The notes: a model not told the origin generated them from the letters alone. A stretch of 20,817 bases of DNA from JBHGBB01 sp041946755 (GCA_041946755.1 JBHGBB010000044.1:1-20817); one strand, 5' to 3'; shown: positions 1 through 7,852, numbered from the stretch's first letter. A program made the numbers and translations.

Positions 1-1976
1 AGGCGAAACCAGCCGCGAAAATCCCGGTTAAAATCATTGGCGCTATCTTACTAATATTTTCTTTATGTACCTTATTAAGCCTGCCATATACTGAGATGAC
101 CGACCTTCAACGGCAAAAGAATTTTGAAGCCGGCGGAATCATCGGTGGATTTATTACCAGTGCTTATAAATATAGTCTAAACATCACCAACATTTTCGGT
201 ACCGTAGGTTCTTATATCCTGGCGATAACATTGCTGTTAATCGGAGCGATTTTAAGTACCGAATTCCTCTTCTCCGAATATTTGGTTTTAGGTAAAGATA
301 AATTGAAACAGGCATACCTGCAATGGAAAGAGAAACGAAAAGCAGCGAAATCTGCACCGCCGATAATTAAACCGACCACCGCTGCAACTGCACCGGCACC
401 GGCTTTATCGAAAGAACCACCGAAAATAACTTTGATGAACGGGTCCGATAAACCGGCGAAAAAAGATAAGAAACCGGAAAAACCGGCTCCGATACCGCCA
501 AAACCTGCTAGTCCGGATGGATATCAACTGCCGCCACTGGATTTATTGCGGTTACCATCCGGGGATGAAGAAAACCGCATCCAGGAAGAGATTCTAGATG
601 AATCCAAAAAACTCGAAGAAACCTTGGCGAGTTTCGGTATCGAAGCGCATGTGGTTGAAGTCAGCCGGGGTCCGGTAGTTACTCGATTCGAACTGCAGCC
701 GGCAGCAGGAGTTAAAATTAGCAGCATCACCAGTCTCCAGAACGATATTACCCTGGCGATGAAAGCGCACCATATCCGAATCGTTGCACCGATACCGGGG
801 AAAGCGGCGGTCGGTATCGAAATCCCAAACCGCACCACTACTCCGGTCTTATTACGTGAGATATTAAGTTCAGATGATTTTCGAACCAATAAATCCAAAC
901 TCGCATTAGCTCTTGGGAAAACGATCGATGGCGAACCCTATGTCGCGGATTTAGCGAAAATGCCGCATCTCTTGGTCGCCGGTACGACCGGGTCCGGGAA
1001 AAGCGTGTGTATCAATGCCATGATTGCCAGTATTCTCTATGCCGCAACTCCAGATGAAGTGAAGTTTATTATGATCGACCCGAAACGGGTTGAACTGGCA
1101 ATGTTTAGCGAAATTCCGCATCTATTAACTCCGGTAGTTACCGAAGCGAAAAAAGCATGTATGGCTCTTAAATGGGCGGTTCGCGAAATGGAACGCCGGT
1201 ATAATTTATTCGCTGATGTTGGAGTGCGCGATATTACCGGATATAATGTTCTTTATGACAAGCAGAAAGCTGCGGATAAGAACGACCCGGAACTATTGTC
1301 CCGGATGCCGCTAGAGAAACTGCCGTTGATTGTCATTATCATCGATGAATTAGCCGATTTAATGATGATCGCCCGGGCGGATAATGAAGATTTATTAACC
1401 CGATTAGCGCAAATGTCCAGAGCGGTAGGCTTGCATTTGGTGTTGGCTACCCAGCGGCCGTCAGTAGATGTTATCACCGGATTAATTAAAGCGAATTTCC
1501 CGTCCCGGATAGCGTTCCAGGTTTCAACGAAAATCGATTCCAGAACGATTCTAGACGGTTCCGGTGCGGAAGCGCTGGTCGGTAGAGGCGATATGCTCTT
1601 TTCACCGGGAGGTACTCCGAAACCATATCGGTTACAGGGCTCTTATATTTCCGATGCGGAAACCGAAGCAGTAGCCGACTTCATTCGGAACCAGCGGGGA
1701 CCGGAATATGCTATCACCTCGTTTGCGGATATGGTCGCGGAAGAGGAACAGGCGGAAGCTGATGCGAACGAAGTCCAGGATGAGTTATATCAAGAAGCGG
1801 TCCGGATTGTTACTAAAACCCGGCAGGCATCGGCGTCGATGTTACAAACCCAATTAGGGGTCGGGTATCCCCGGGCGCGGAAATTAATCGAGAAAATGGA
1901 ACGAGATGGTATTGTCGGCCCGATGCGCGGTAGCAAACCCCGAGAGATCCTACTGCCGTATGATGAAGAGACGTAG
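1..1976 (+). CDS. ftsK: DNA translocase FtsK/SpoIIIE, 5'-truncated by window edge
   Basis: Hexameric, membrane-anchored ATPase that pumps chromosomal DNA through the division septum and helps resolve terminus DNA. The reading frame is open from base 3 with no stop, so the Met at 96 is internal. The bases before it encode a hydrophobic helix (IIGAILLIFSLCTLLSL), and a second one follows at about 205-265, as expected for the end of the N-terminal membrane domain. A Pro/Lys/Ala-rich linker runs about 340-520. The motor follows: Walker A GTTGSGKS at 981-1004, Walker B IVIIIDELADL near 1327-1360, and the family motif LATQRPSVDVITG at about 1441-1480. The C-terminal winged-helix gamma domain (about 1780-1965), which in known FtsK reads oriented octamer sequences, is intact. 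The 3' end is complete, with TAG at 1974-1976. The start codon lies outside the window. Confidence 0.96.
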   Translation, partial: AKPAAKIPVKIIGAILLIFSLCTLLSLPYTEMTDLQRQKNFEAGGIIGGFITSAYKYSLNITNIFGTVGSYILAITLLLIGAILSTEFLFSEYLVLGKDKLKQAYLQWKEKRKAAKSAPPIIKPTTAATAPAPALSKEPPKITLMNGSDKPAKKDKKPEKPAPIPPKPASPDGYQLPPLDLLRLPSGDEENRIQEEILDESKKLEETLASFGIEAHVVEVSRGPVVTRFELQPAAGVKISSITSLQNDITLAMKAHHIRIVAPIPGKAAVGIEIPNRTTTPVLLREILSSDDFRTNKSKLALALGKTIDGEPYVADLAKMPHLLVAGTTGSGKSVCINAMIASILYAATPDEVKFIMIDPKRVELAMFSEIPHLLTPVVTEAKKACMALKWAVREMERRYNLFADVGVRDITGYNVLYDKQKAADKNDPELLSRMPLEKLPLIVIIIDELADLMMIARADNEDLLTRLAQMSRAVGLHLVLATQRPSVDVITGLIKANFPSRIAFQVSTKIDSRTILDGSGAEALVGRGDMLFSPGGTPKPYRLQGSYISDAETEAVADFIRNQRGPEYAITSFADMVAEEEQAEADANEVQDELYQEAVRIVTKTRQASASMLQTQLGVGYPRARKLIEKMERDGIVGPMRGSKPREILLPYDEET

Positions 1977-1980
1977 TAAC

Positions 1981-2138
1981 TGGTTAAATAAGTTAAATAA
2001 GTGAATTAGTTAAATATGATTTGTAGTTGGGTAAGGGTAAAGTGTGTCCGCCTAAGGCGGATAGGTAGTGAGTCTAGAGTAGTTGGTTTATTACTAACTA
2101 CGGTTTTTAGTATTCATTTAACTATTTAACTATATAAC
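1981..2138. repeat. Intergenic inverted arrays of GTTAAATA-type words
   Basis: The gap after ftsK contains an array of a 9-bp word, GTTAAATAA, at 1983-1991 and 1992-2000, followed by the variants GTGAATTA and GTTAAATAT up to 2017. At 2111-2138 the same word appears in opposite orientation with a period of 8 (on the minus strand GTTATATA, GTTAAATA, GTTAAATG). The two arrays therefore form a loose inverted repeat enclosing the palindrome at 2046-2065 and a GTAGTT/AACTAC pair near 2089-2110. No coding potential is visible. Confidence 0.6.
2046..2065. repeat. Dispersed palindrome, copy 1
   Basis: GTCCGCCTAAGGCGGATAGG. The core TCCGCC-TAA-GGCGGA (2047-2061) is a perfect 6-bp stem with a 3-nt loop. 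The 20-base unit matches the minus strand at 6837-6856 at 19 of 20 positions. It lies between ftsK and the next gene. No T-tract follows, so it does not look like a standard intrinsic terminator. Confidence 0.75.
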
Positions 2139-2172
2139 ACATCTTTTAGACTTTGGATTTTTGTGTAGTCTT

Positions 2173-2460
2173 ATGTTAATATATTTATGTGATAGATGCG
2201 GTCGAGAAATACCTAATGATACCGGGAGGTATACTCTAAAATCGGAGTTATTTGCATCGAAGACCCCTATTGTTTATACTGAAAAAGATCGGAACCGGAA
2301 TTATCGCAAAGAAATAGCGGAATTAATTCAGCAGATGGAGCATATGAATCCGGATGAACTGAATGATGAGGTGTATGTCTCATATCAGTTTGATTTATGT
2401 AAACCATGTCGAGATCAGTTATATCAGGAATATAAACGATTACTACCATTATCAAAATAA
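2173..2460 (+). CDS. Small double-CxxC (putative zinc-binding) protein, unknown function
   Basis: A 95-residue protein with CxxC pairs near both ends: C6/C9 (CDRC) and C76/C79 (CKPC). These could together bind one zinc ion, with a charged, probably helical segment between (about residues 37-66). No signal peptide or membrane segment is seen. I chose ATG at 2173 because the protein then begins MLIYLCDRCGRE, with the first cysteine pair near the N-terminus. A TTG at 2161 would add four residues. No clear Shine-Dalgarno precedes either start. The next gene begins 43 bases downstream on the same strand, suggesting one transcript. I do not recognise a named family; the layout suggests a zinc-ribbon-like protein. 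Confidence 0.7.
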   Translation: MLIYLCDRCGREIPNDTGRYTLKSELFASKTPIVYTEKDRNRNYRKEIAELIQQMEHMNPDELNDEVYVSYQFDLCKPCRDQLYQEYKRLLPLSK

Positions 2461-2503
2461 GAGCACGCATATTGTTCTTATGGGATAAGGAGGAATAAAG
2501 GTT

Positions 2504-2848
2504 ATGGCGCTTAAAATTAAAAGGAATCCATGTCGGGTAAGTATCATTATTCCGGAATATCGAATTGAAGGGATAATCCATCTGCATACCATGATGCGGT
2601 TCAGCGATTTTATGAACGCTGCCCCGGAATTTATTCCGATTACTGAAGCGAAAATATTCTCGGTATATGATAATAAATTAAGCAGCGAACCGGAATTGGT
2701 TGAAGTTAAACGCGACCAGATAATTTTGATTTATCCGGAAGAAACCCGGTCGGTCGTTGAAGAGATCGAAGAAGTGGTTGAACGGAAAGAAGATTATCCG
2801 GATACATCGATGGAATCGATGTATATCGATTTAACCAAAAAACCGTAA
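2504..2848 (+). CDS. Conserved-looking acidic hypothetical protein (DUF6812-like?)
   Basis: A 114-residue soluble protein. The ATG at 2504 follows a strong Shine-Dalgarno AAGGAGG at 2487-2493 with 10 bases between. The N-terminal two thirds reads as a small beta-rich fold (RVSIIIPEYRIEGIIHLH, then RFSDFMNAAPEFIPITEAKIF, then VKRDQIILIYPEE). An acidic tail rich in Glu/Asp follows (about residues 88-102). The IEGIIHLH...FIPIT pattern reminds me of small uncharacterised families such as DUF6812, but I cannot confirm this. It probably shares a transcript with the upstream double-CxxC gene. No catalytic motif is visible, so no function is proposed. Confidence 0.75.
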   Translation: MALKIKRNPCRVSIIIPEYRIEGIIHLHTMMRFSDFMNAAPEFIPITEAKIFSVYDNKLSSEPELVEVKRDQIILIYPEETRSVVEEIEEVVERKEDYPDTSMESMYIDLTKKP

Positions 2849-2878
2849 ATAACTTATGGAAGAACTGAAAAACTAAAG

Positions 2879-2897
2879 AATCCGTCTTAGACGGATT
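2879..2897. repeat. Dispersed palindrome, copy 3 (covarying variant)
   Basis: AATCCGTC-TTA-GACGGATT forms a perfect 8-bp stem with a 3-nt loop. Its core TCCGTC-TTA-GACGGA (2881-2895) differs from the copies at 2047 and 6841 by a paired C-to-T and G-to-A change that keeps the stem. It lies between the 114-residue gene and hisS, 31 bases after the upstream stop. Only short T runs follow, so a terminator role is possible but weak. Confidence 0.65.
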
Positions 2898-2901
2898 TCT
2901 C

Positions 2902-2970
2902 CGTTCCTTCGTTCTTTCGTTCTTTCGTTGATTTCACTAATCCTAGCTACTAGCTACTCGCTACTAGCTA
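2902..2970. repeat. Two short degenerate tandem arrays upstream of hisS
   Basis: At 2902-2934 an 8-bp word repeats: CGTTCCTT, CGTTCTTT, CGTTCTTT, then a partial CGTTGATTT. At 2943-2970 a 7-bp word repeats four times: CTAGCTA, CTAGCTA, CTCGCTA, CTAGCTA. A run of eight T (2972-2979) then leads directly into the hisS ATG at 2980. These arrays occupy most of the hisS leader, and no Shine-Dalgarno is present. Confidence 0.8.
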
Positions 2971-2979
2971 CTTTTTTTT

Positions 2980-4239
2980 ATGACTATTACTGCAGCGCGT
3001 GGTACCAAAGATGTTCTACCAATAGAAACTTCGTTGTATGCTTATCTGGAAAGCGTCGCCCGGCAGATATTCTCGCTATATGGTTATACTGAAATCCGGA
3101 CCCCGATTTTCGAATATACCGAACTGTTCCAAAAAGGGGCGGGAGAAGCAACGGATATTGTTACCAAAGAGATGTATACCTTCCCGGACCGGAAAGGCCG
3201 ATTGTTAACTCTCCGACCGGAAGGAACGGTAGGAGTCGTTCGCGCATATCTCGAACATAACCTTGCAGCACAATCGCCGATAACCAAATTATTTTATCTC
3301 GGCCCGATGTTCAGGTATGAACGGCCGCAAGCCGGTCGGTACCGACAACATACCCAAGTCGGGGCGGAATGTCTGGGTAGTTTAGCCCCGAGCCTGGATG
3401 CGGAAGTTATCGCGATGTTCCGCCAGTTCGTTACTACTCTTGGATTAACCAAGTTTACCGTGCTGATTAATAGTATCGGTTGCAAAGTATGCCGGCCGAA
3501 GTATCGGGAATCGCTCCGGGATTACTTGAAACCGCATCTGGAAACCTTATGCGCGGATTGTAAACTGCGGTATGACCGGAATCCACTGAGAGTGATGGAT
3601 TGCAAAGTCGAATCCTGCCAGCCGATTGTTGCCCATACCCCGAGTAGTTTGGAGTATCTCTGCGATGATTGCAAAGCTCATTTTGAAGAGGTTAAAAAGT
3701 ATCTGGAGATATTAAAGGTAGAATATCAACTAGCACCTCGGCTGGTACGCGGTTTGGACTATTATACCCGGACAGTATTCGAATGCCAGGTGGAATCGCT
3801 TGGCGCCCAGAACGCGATTGGTGGCGGCGGCAGATATGATGAACTAGCGGAAATTCTTGGCGGGCCGGAAACCCCGGGATTAGGGTTCGGAACCGGAGTT
3901 GAACGGTTAGCCTTAGCGTTAGAACAGCAGAATGTTAAACCTCCGGTTAAGATAAATCTACCGATCGTATTTGTTACCCTCGGCAAACTGGCTTTCGATG
4001 CCGCGATCCCGATTATTGCCGAACTCCGGGATGCAGGGATTCCGATCCAACTCGATTTCCGGCAGGGGAGTATGAAATCGCAACTGAATTTCGCGAACCG
4101 CCTCGGTGCGAAACAAGTGATTATTCTCGGCGAGACTGAACTTGCCGCTCAATCCTGTATCCTGAAAGACATGAGCACCAGCGAACAGAAAACGATTCTG
4201 TTATCCAACCTAAAAACTGTTCTTACCGATCAACCCTAA
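2980..4239 (+). CDS. hisS: Histidyl-tRNA synthetase (HisRS), class II
   Basis: Cytoplasmic enzyme that charges tRNA-His with histidine using ATP. The 419 residues match the usual bacterial length. The N-terminal RGTKDVLP signature (residues 7-14) fixes the start. Motif 2 covers about residues 105-132 (FRYERPQAGRYRQ), with GAECLG after it. The histidine-binding loop RGLDYYTRTVFE starts at R257, GGGGRYDEL is at 281-289, and motif 3 GLGFGTGVERLAL is at 300-312. The C-terminal anticodon-binding domain follows (about 325-419). The region between motifs 2 and 3 carries four cysteine pairs, C168/C171, C191/C194, C208/C213 and C228/C231, a Cys-rich type seen in many bacterial HisRS and perhaps a metal site. 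The ATG is preceded by eight T and no Shine-Dalgarno; an in-frame TAG at 2965 excludes a longer start. Confidence 0.97.
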   Translation: MTITAARGTKDVLPIETSLYAYLESVARQIFSLYGYTEIRTPIFEYTELFQKGAGEATDIVTKEMYTFPDRKGRLLTLRPEGTVGVVRAYLEHNLAAQSPITKLFYLGPMFRYERPQAGRYRQHTQVGAECLGSLAPSLDAEVIAMFRQFVTTLGLTKFTVLINSIGCKVCRPKYRESLRDYLKPHLETLCADCKLRYDRNPLRVMDCKVESCQPIVAHTPSSLEYLCDDCKAHFEEVKKYLEILKVEYQLAPRLVRGLDYYTRTVFECQVESLGAQNAIGGGGRYDELAEILGGPETPGLGFGTGVERLALALEQQNVKPPVKINLPIVFVTLGKLAFDAAIPIIAELRDAGIPIQLDFRQGSMKSQLNFANRLGAKQVIILGETELAAQSCILKDMSTSEQKTILLSNLKTVLTDQP

Positions 4240-4285
4240 CATTTTCATTTTTTTATAGAGATTCAAAAATAGTAATCGGTAGTTA

Positions 4286-6820
4286 TTATTTTACTAAGAT
4301 AACCAAATCGCCTTTATTTTTTTCCGTGGTATAACCAGTACTTACGTCACAGATAGTCAATCCGTGGTCATCGACGTTATCAGGGCCGTAGCTATACACA
4401 ATAATTCCTTGACTAGAAGGTGCGAATTTAATTGGATTATTGTTAAAAGTATCCTTCGGAAGATTAGAAAGATAGTTGGGAATAAGCTCCTGAATTTTAG
4501 ATGGATAAGAACCATGCTGTAACTGGTAGAGTTTCAATGCTGCTGCTGTTTCTAAAAGGATTAATTTGGTTTCTGGAATATTTGTCATGATGATTTGAGG
4601 GAATTTGGATTTACTATGGAACGCAAAGTATCCTATCTGTTCTAAGTCAAATCCATAATCTTGTAATTTAGTCGGGTCGAGTCGTCTTAATTCTTTTAGT
4701 GTTTTATAAATCAATTCTGCATCATTCAAGGTATTGATTTTGCCTTCAGTAAATAGAAGTATAAATCCATTTTCGCCATAGTTCCGGATTAAGCTAGTGC
4801 ATTTATTTTGTTCATAGGTTCCATACGTTATCTGCTGTCCGAATCGGGTAATCCGACGAAATATCTCTATAGCTTCTTTTACATTCCCTTCTTCTATCTT
4901 TAAACGGCCGTATAGACTCACTGCGGTAGGTAAATCGGGTATTGTAAGTGCATACATATGGTCGAAATCCGGTGTATAACAATCCTTTTTTTCGGGTAAC
5001 TTAAGAAAGTCCTGAACAGCATCAAGATGTGGTTCAATATATTGTTGCATTAATTGCATTTCTTTATTGCCTATTGGTATGTTTTGCCCTACGATATTGT
5101 TAAGCGTGACATAATCAAATTGAGATGCAGACCATGTGTATACGTGCTTCAATTTCTGATATTCATCCCATGCATTTTGTTTCGCAATACTTTTCTCTTT
5201 TCCGGCAATAAGATATTTCACTTTCCGCGCGAGTATTGGATACAACCAATTAGATTCTTTTTCCGGACTAGTTTCCACCACCGCAAGTATAACCTTGGCT
5301 TCATCAAGTTTACCTTGCGCAATTAAAGCATCAGCTAAATATAACTGGATTAATGCATTATTCGGGTGCGATTGTAAATATTGGCGGAATCCTGATTCTG
5401 CTGGTGGATATTCATGTTTGAAATAACTATGCACCGCGGTCCATACCTCGGGAGGTATTTTTAAGAAAAATTTAGGAAGGATGAATTTATTTTCAGGCCA
5501 AGTATAAACATTATCTAGAGTGGTTCCATCAGGTGCTATAATATACATACCTTTCGAATAACTATTGTTACCATATAAAATCTGATTTCCTTGCTGTTCA
5601 CATTTATCTGTGGACTGTCGTTCACTGACTTCAATCGGGCTATCGGAATAATAATGTGCAGAAACAGAATGATAATAACTTTGGCTAAAATCAGTTCTGA
5701 TTATTTGGAGTGAAGCATCTGTATTTCGTTTAATTTCCATTAATGCAATACCGCCAGAAATATAATATCCCGTACAATCTGGAACTTCTTTTGGATTTTC
5801 AAGTGTTTGGGAAGAGCTATCGCGAGATCGAGCATTTCGCAGAATCCGGTCATGCTCTTCTACCATTGAAATAACTTTACTTTCATTTTTTGGTTTTTCG
5901 ATTACGATTGGTACTTTGTTATCAGATTTAAGAATTATTTTGGTTTCTTTTGGTTTCTGGAAATAATAAATAACTCCAATGATTGCGGCAGCGATAACGG
6001 TAACCGCAATAGTTTTCTTATATTTAAATAAGTTACTTCCTTGACTAATAACTTCTGAAACAGGATTTAGCGTTTCAGGTATGCTACCTGAAGATTGGAT
6101 TAGCGATTTGGTTGCAAGTTGAGTGAGTTCGGTAGTCGCCGAGATAATTTCCGATTTGCTGGATTCGGAGATAGCTGCTGTAGCAGCGATAACGGCTATG
6201 GTTCTTAAGGTCGCTTTCTGGGATGCACGGAGCGGTTGGATAGATTCCCGGAGAACCGGTTCGAGGATACCTTTCAGGATCCCGAGCGCTTTTTTTAGCT
6301 GGCGGCCGACCTGGACCGGATGTATCCCTAATAATCTCCCGATTTCCTCTTTATTCAATCCTTCACTATAATATAGTAAAACTATTTCCCGAAGGTCAGC
6401 AGGAAGTTTCAGGAGCGCTTCTTGCACCACTTTATTCTGGCCGGAAGTTTCGAGTTGAGCTCTCGCATCTAAAGTCTTCGTATCCGGGGTTTCGGTAGGT
6501 AAGTCTTCTATCGGAATCATCGGCAACAGTTGCGATACCCGCTGGTTTCGTCGCTGCCAATCAGTAGCTAAATTTCGGGCGATCCGGCAAATCCATGCAG
6601 GGAATAAGTTCGGGTCAGCGAGTTTCTCCAGATGCAGATATGCTCTTAAGAAAGTTTCTTGCGCCAAATCTTCCCCGGTCTCTTTTCTTCTAAACCGGGC
6701 ATACCCGATCAGATATACCAGATTGAAATACCGGGTTACCAACTGATTAAATGCCTGGGTATTCCCGGCGAGTACATCGTTAACCAATTCCTGGTCATTA
6801 ATGGTTTGATTGGATTCCAT
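4286..6820 (-). CDS. ECF sigma factor fused to membrane segment, TPR region and pseudopilin-like C-terminus
   Basis: An 844-residue fusion, far longer than a typical ECF sigma factor (about 170-200). Residues about 10-95 are sigma region 2 (ELVNDVLAGNTQAFNQLV, then DLAQETFLRAY and FPAWICRIARNLATDW). Residues about 130-187 are sigma region 4, with the helix-turn-helix LNKEEIGRLLGIHPVQVGRQL. A low-complexity stretch leads to one membrane helix at about 269-287 (TIAVTVIAAAIIGVIYYF). The remaining ~550 residues should be extracytoplasmic. They include a TPR-like segment (ALIQLYLADALIAQGKLDEA), and the last ~95 residues resemble the soluble domain of GspG-type pseudopilins (LYQLQHGSYPSKIQELIP, then YSYGPDNVDDHG). 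I chose ATG at 6818-6820 because residues after it match the sigma region 2 start. A longer frame to 6931 would read through the palindrome at 6837-6856. No good Shine-Dalgarno is visible. Inference: a membrane-tethered sigma factor, perhaps released by proteolysis. Confidence 0.85.
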   Translation of the reverse strand: MESNQTINDQELVNDVLAGNTQAFNQLVTRYFNLVYLIGYARFRRKETGEDLAQETFLRAYLHLEKLADPNLFPAWICRIARNLATDWQRRNQRVSQLLPMIPIEDLPTETPDTKTLDARAQLETSGQNKVVQEALLKLPADLREIVLLYYSEGLNKEEIGRLLGIHPVQVGRQLKKALGILKGILEPVLRESIQPLRASQKATLRTIAVIAATAAISESSKSEIISATTELTQLATKSLIQSSGSIPETLNPVSEVISQGSNLFKYKKTIAVTVIAAAIIGVIYYFQKPKETKIILKSDNKVPIVIEKPKNESKVISMVEEHDRILRNARSRDSSSQTLENPKEVPDCTGYYISGGIALMEIKRNTDASLQIIRTDFSQSYYHSVSAHYYSDSPIEVSERQSTDKCEQQGNQILYGNNSYSKGMYIIAPDGTTLDNVYTWPENKFILPKFFLKIPPEVWTAVHSYFKHEYPPAESGFRQYLQSHPNNALIQLYLADALIAQGKLDEAKVILAVVETSPEKESNWLYPILARKVKYLIAGKEKSIAKQNAWDEYQKLKHVYTWSASQFDYVTLNNIVGQNIPIGNKEMQLMQQYIEPHLDAVQDFLKLPEKKDCYTPDFDHMYALTIPDLPTAVSLYGRLKIEEGNVKEAIEIFRRITRFGQQITYGTYEQNKCTSLIRNYGENGFILLFTEGKINTLNDAELIYKTLKELRRLDPTKLQDYGFDLEQIGYFAFHSKSKFPQIIMTNIPETKLILLETAAALKLYQLQHGSYPSKIQELIPNYLSNLPKDTFNNNPIKFAPSSQGIIVYSYGPDNVDDHGLTICDVSTGYTTEKNKGDLVILVK

Positions 6821-6831
6821 AAGTGTTGAAA

Positions 6832-6866
6832 TGAGTCCTATCCGCCTCAGGCGGACTTGAGTCCTA
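6832..6866. repeat. Dispersed palindrome, copy 2, bracketed by 9-bp direct repeats
   Basis: The core TCCGCC-TCA-GGCGGA (6841-6855) is a perfect 6-bp stem. The minus-strand 20-mer at 6837-6856 reads GTCCGCCTGAGGCGGATAGG and matches copy 1 at 19 of 20 bases. The palindrome is flanked by TGAGTCCTA at 6832-6840 and again at 6858-6866, a perfect 9-bp direct repeat resembling a target-site duplication. It starts about 20 bases upstream of the ATG of the sigma fusion. Confidence 0.75.
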
Positions 6867-6897
6867 AGTGATAGTAGTTTGGTTAGGGTTAAGTATT

Positions 6898-6965
6898 GAG
6901 TTAAGTAGTTGGGGAATGTAGTTGGTAACAACCCAACAACCCCCGACTAACCACTTAACTAACTC
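6898..6965. repeat. Imperfect inverted repeat with GTTAAGTAGTTGG words
   Basis: The left arm GAGTTAAGTAGTTGGGG (6898-6914) faces the right arm ending CCACTTAACTAACTC (6940-6965). An inner GTTGG...CCAAC pair lies around 6920-6937. It resembles the GTTAAATA/GTAGTTGG array after ftsK; both lie beside a copy of the GTCCGCC palindrome. Confidence 0.55.
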
Positions 6966-7096
6966 CTTTACCTTTACCAAATAACCATAACTATTTTTCG
7001 GACGTATGACTGTTTCTATTATAGTAGACGAAAAAGAAGACGGAATCCTACATCAGATAGCGAAATAATGTTAGTTTTAAAAGGGTAAACGTTTAT

Positions 7097-7115
7097 CCTG
7101 AGCGAAGTCGAAAGG
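7097..7115. repeat. CCTGAGCGAAGTCGAAAGG dispersed-repeat-like element
   Basis: The 19-mer is an imperfect palindrome (CCT...AGG ends, CGAAGTCG centre). From memory it resembles a short CTGAGCGAAGTCGAAGG repeat common between genes of many bacterial drafts. It sits alone in the gap between the TPR gene and the sigma gene. Confidence 0.55.
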
Positions 7116-7234
7116 CTACATTTTCAATGAGTTTTTCTATTATCCCTTCGCCTTAGCGCGTTTAAGCAAGTTAATAACTTCAAAATAAATATCTTTAATT
7201 ATTTACGATGACAATATGAAATTCAAGAATAAGC

Positions 7235-7852
7235 CTATTTAGTGCTGATTTGGTTTTGCATTTTTGTTTTACATTTTTCAATTCTTTTTTTAAGTTCCTT
7301 AATTCTCCAATTAAGTATATCCTGTTGACTAGCTGGTGAAATAGTAATAGCTGCCTCGCAAATAGGAAGAAGCTTCTCATATAAGGCTTTCGCTTTCGGA
7401 TAATTGCCGATATTCTCATAACTTTCCCCCGCGTTCATTCCATAAACAAGTTGCCAATGTAATCCTACAATCATTCCATTGTCAAAAACAAACGTGGTTT
7501 CACGGCTATAAAGATTAGTTGCATCTTCTAAAATCGGAGCTGCTATTGCAAAATCCTTTTTTTGATAATAAATAGCGCCTAACAATCCTTTGCACGTAAT
7601 GAAATAGAGATGTTCTATTGATCCAGGTAGAGCTTGAGTATGGGAATTCATTATCTTATTACACTCGGTTACCGCAACATCGTATTTCTTATCATCTACT
7701 AATTTAATAATAGGAGTAAATTTATTTTGAAATTCTTTTATGTTTAATGTTTTCGTAGAATCGATGTTTATGGTGTTAGCTACCGATAAGCATAAATTTA
7801 AAAAATAGAGAGCGGTATATATTATCCCGATAATCGACTTTTTACACTTCAT
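7235..7852 (-). CDS. Secreted TPR-like protein, unknown function
   Basis: A 205-residue protein. Residues 1-25 form a signal peptide (MKCKKSIIGIIYTALYFLN then a small-residue region), predicting export. The rest is helical, with TPR-like repeats at about 48-68 (LVDDKKYDVAVTECNKIM), 88-112 (LGAIYYQKKDFAIAAPILEDA) and 138-165 (GESYENIGNYPKAKALYEKL). It ends in a Lys-rich helix. The ATG at 7850-7852 has a strong Shine-Dalgarno AGGAGG (7858-7863) 5 bases upstream. It lies 154 bases downstream of the TPR-ankyrin gene on the same strand and may share its transcript. TPR repeats usually bind proteins, so a periplasmic scaffold role is plausible; nothing more specific can be said. Confidence 0.8.
   Translation of the reverse strand: MKCKKSIIGIIYTALYFLNLCLSVANTINIDSTKTLNIKEFQNKFTPIIKLVDDKKYDVAVTECNKIMNSHTQALPGSIEHLYFITCKGLLGAIYYQKKDFAIAAPILEDATNLYSRETTFVFDNGMIVGLHWQLVYGMNAGESYENIGNYPKAKALYEKLLPICEAAITISPASQQDILNWRIKELKKRIEKCKTKMQNQISTK

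Larger units (their letters stand above)
6821..7234. other. Repeat-rich intergenic region upstream of the sigma fusion
   Basis: A 414-base gap without a convincing gene. From left to right it holds the palindrome at 6837-6856 with flanking 9-bp direct repeats, an imperfect inverted repeat at 6898-6965, and a CCTGAGCGAAGTCGAAAGG repeat at 7097-7115. On the minus strand a TATAAT hexamer lies at 7018-7023, without a recognisable -35 element at normal spacing. Transcription of the sigma gene presumably starts inside this region, which would place the palindrome in its leader. Confidence 0.6.

Noticed and set aside
2902..2970. CRISPR array
   Set aside because: Units are 7-8 bp without spacers, far from CRISPR repeat and spacer lengths.
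6821..6931. 37-residue N-terminal extension of the sigma fusion
   Set aside because: It reads through the GTCCGCC palindrome and repeat arrays; the downstream ATG fits the sigma region 2 boundary better.
7018..7023. TATAAT promoter for the sigma fusion on the minus strand
   Set aside because: No acceptable -35 hexamer is found at 16-18 bases, and the region is AT-rich, so chance is likely.
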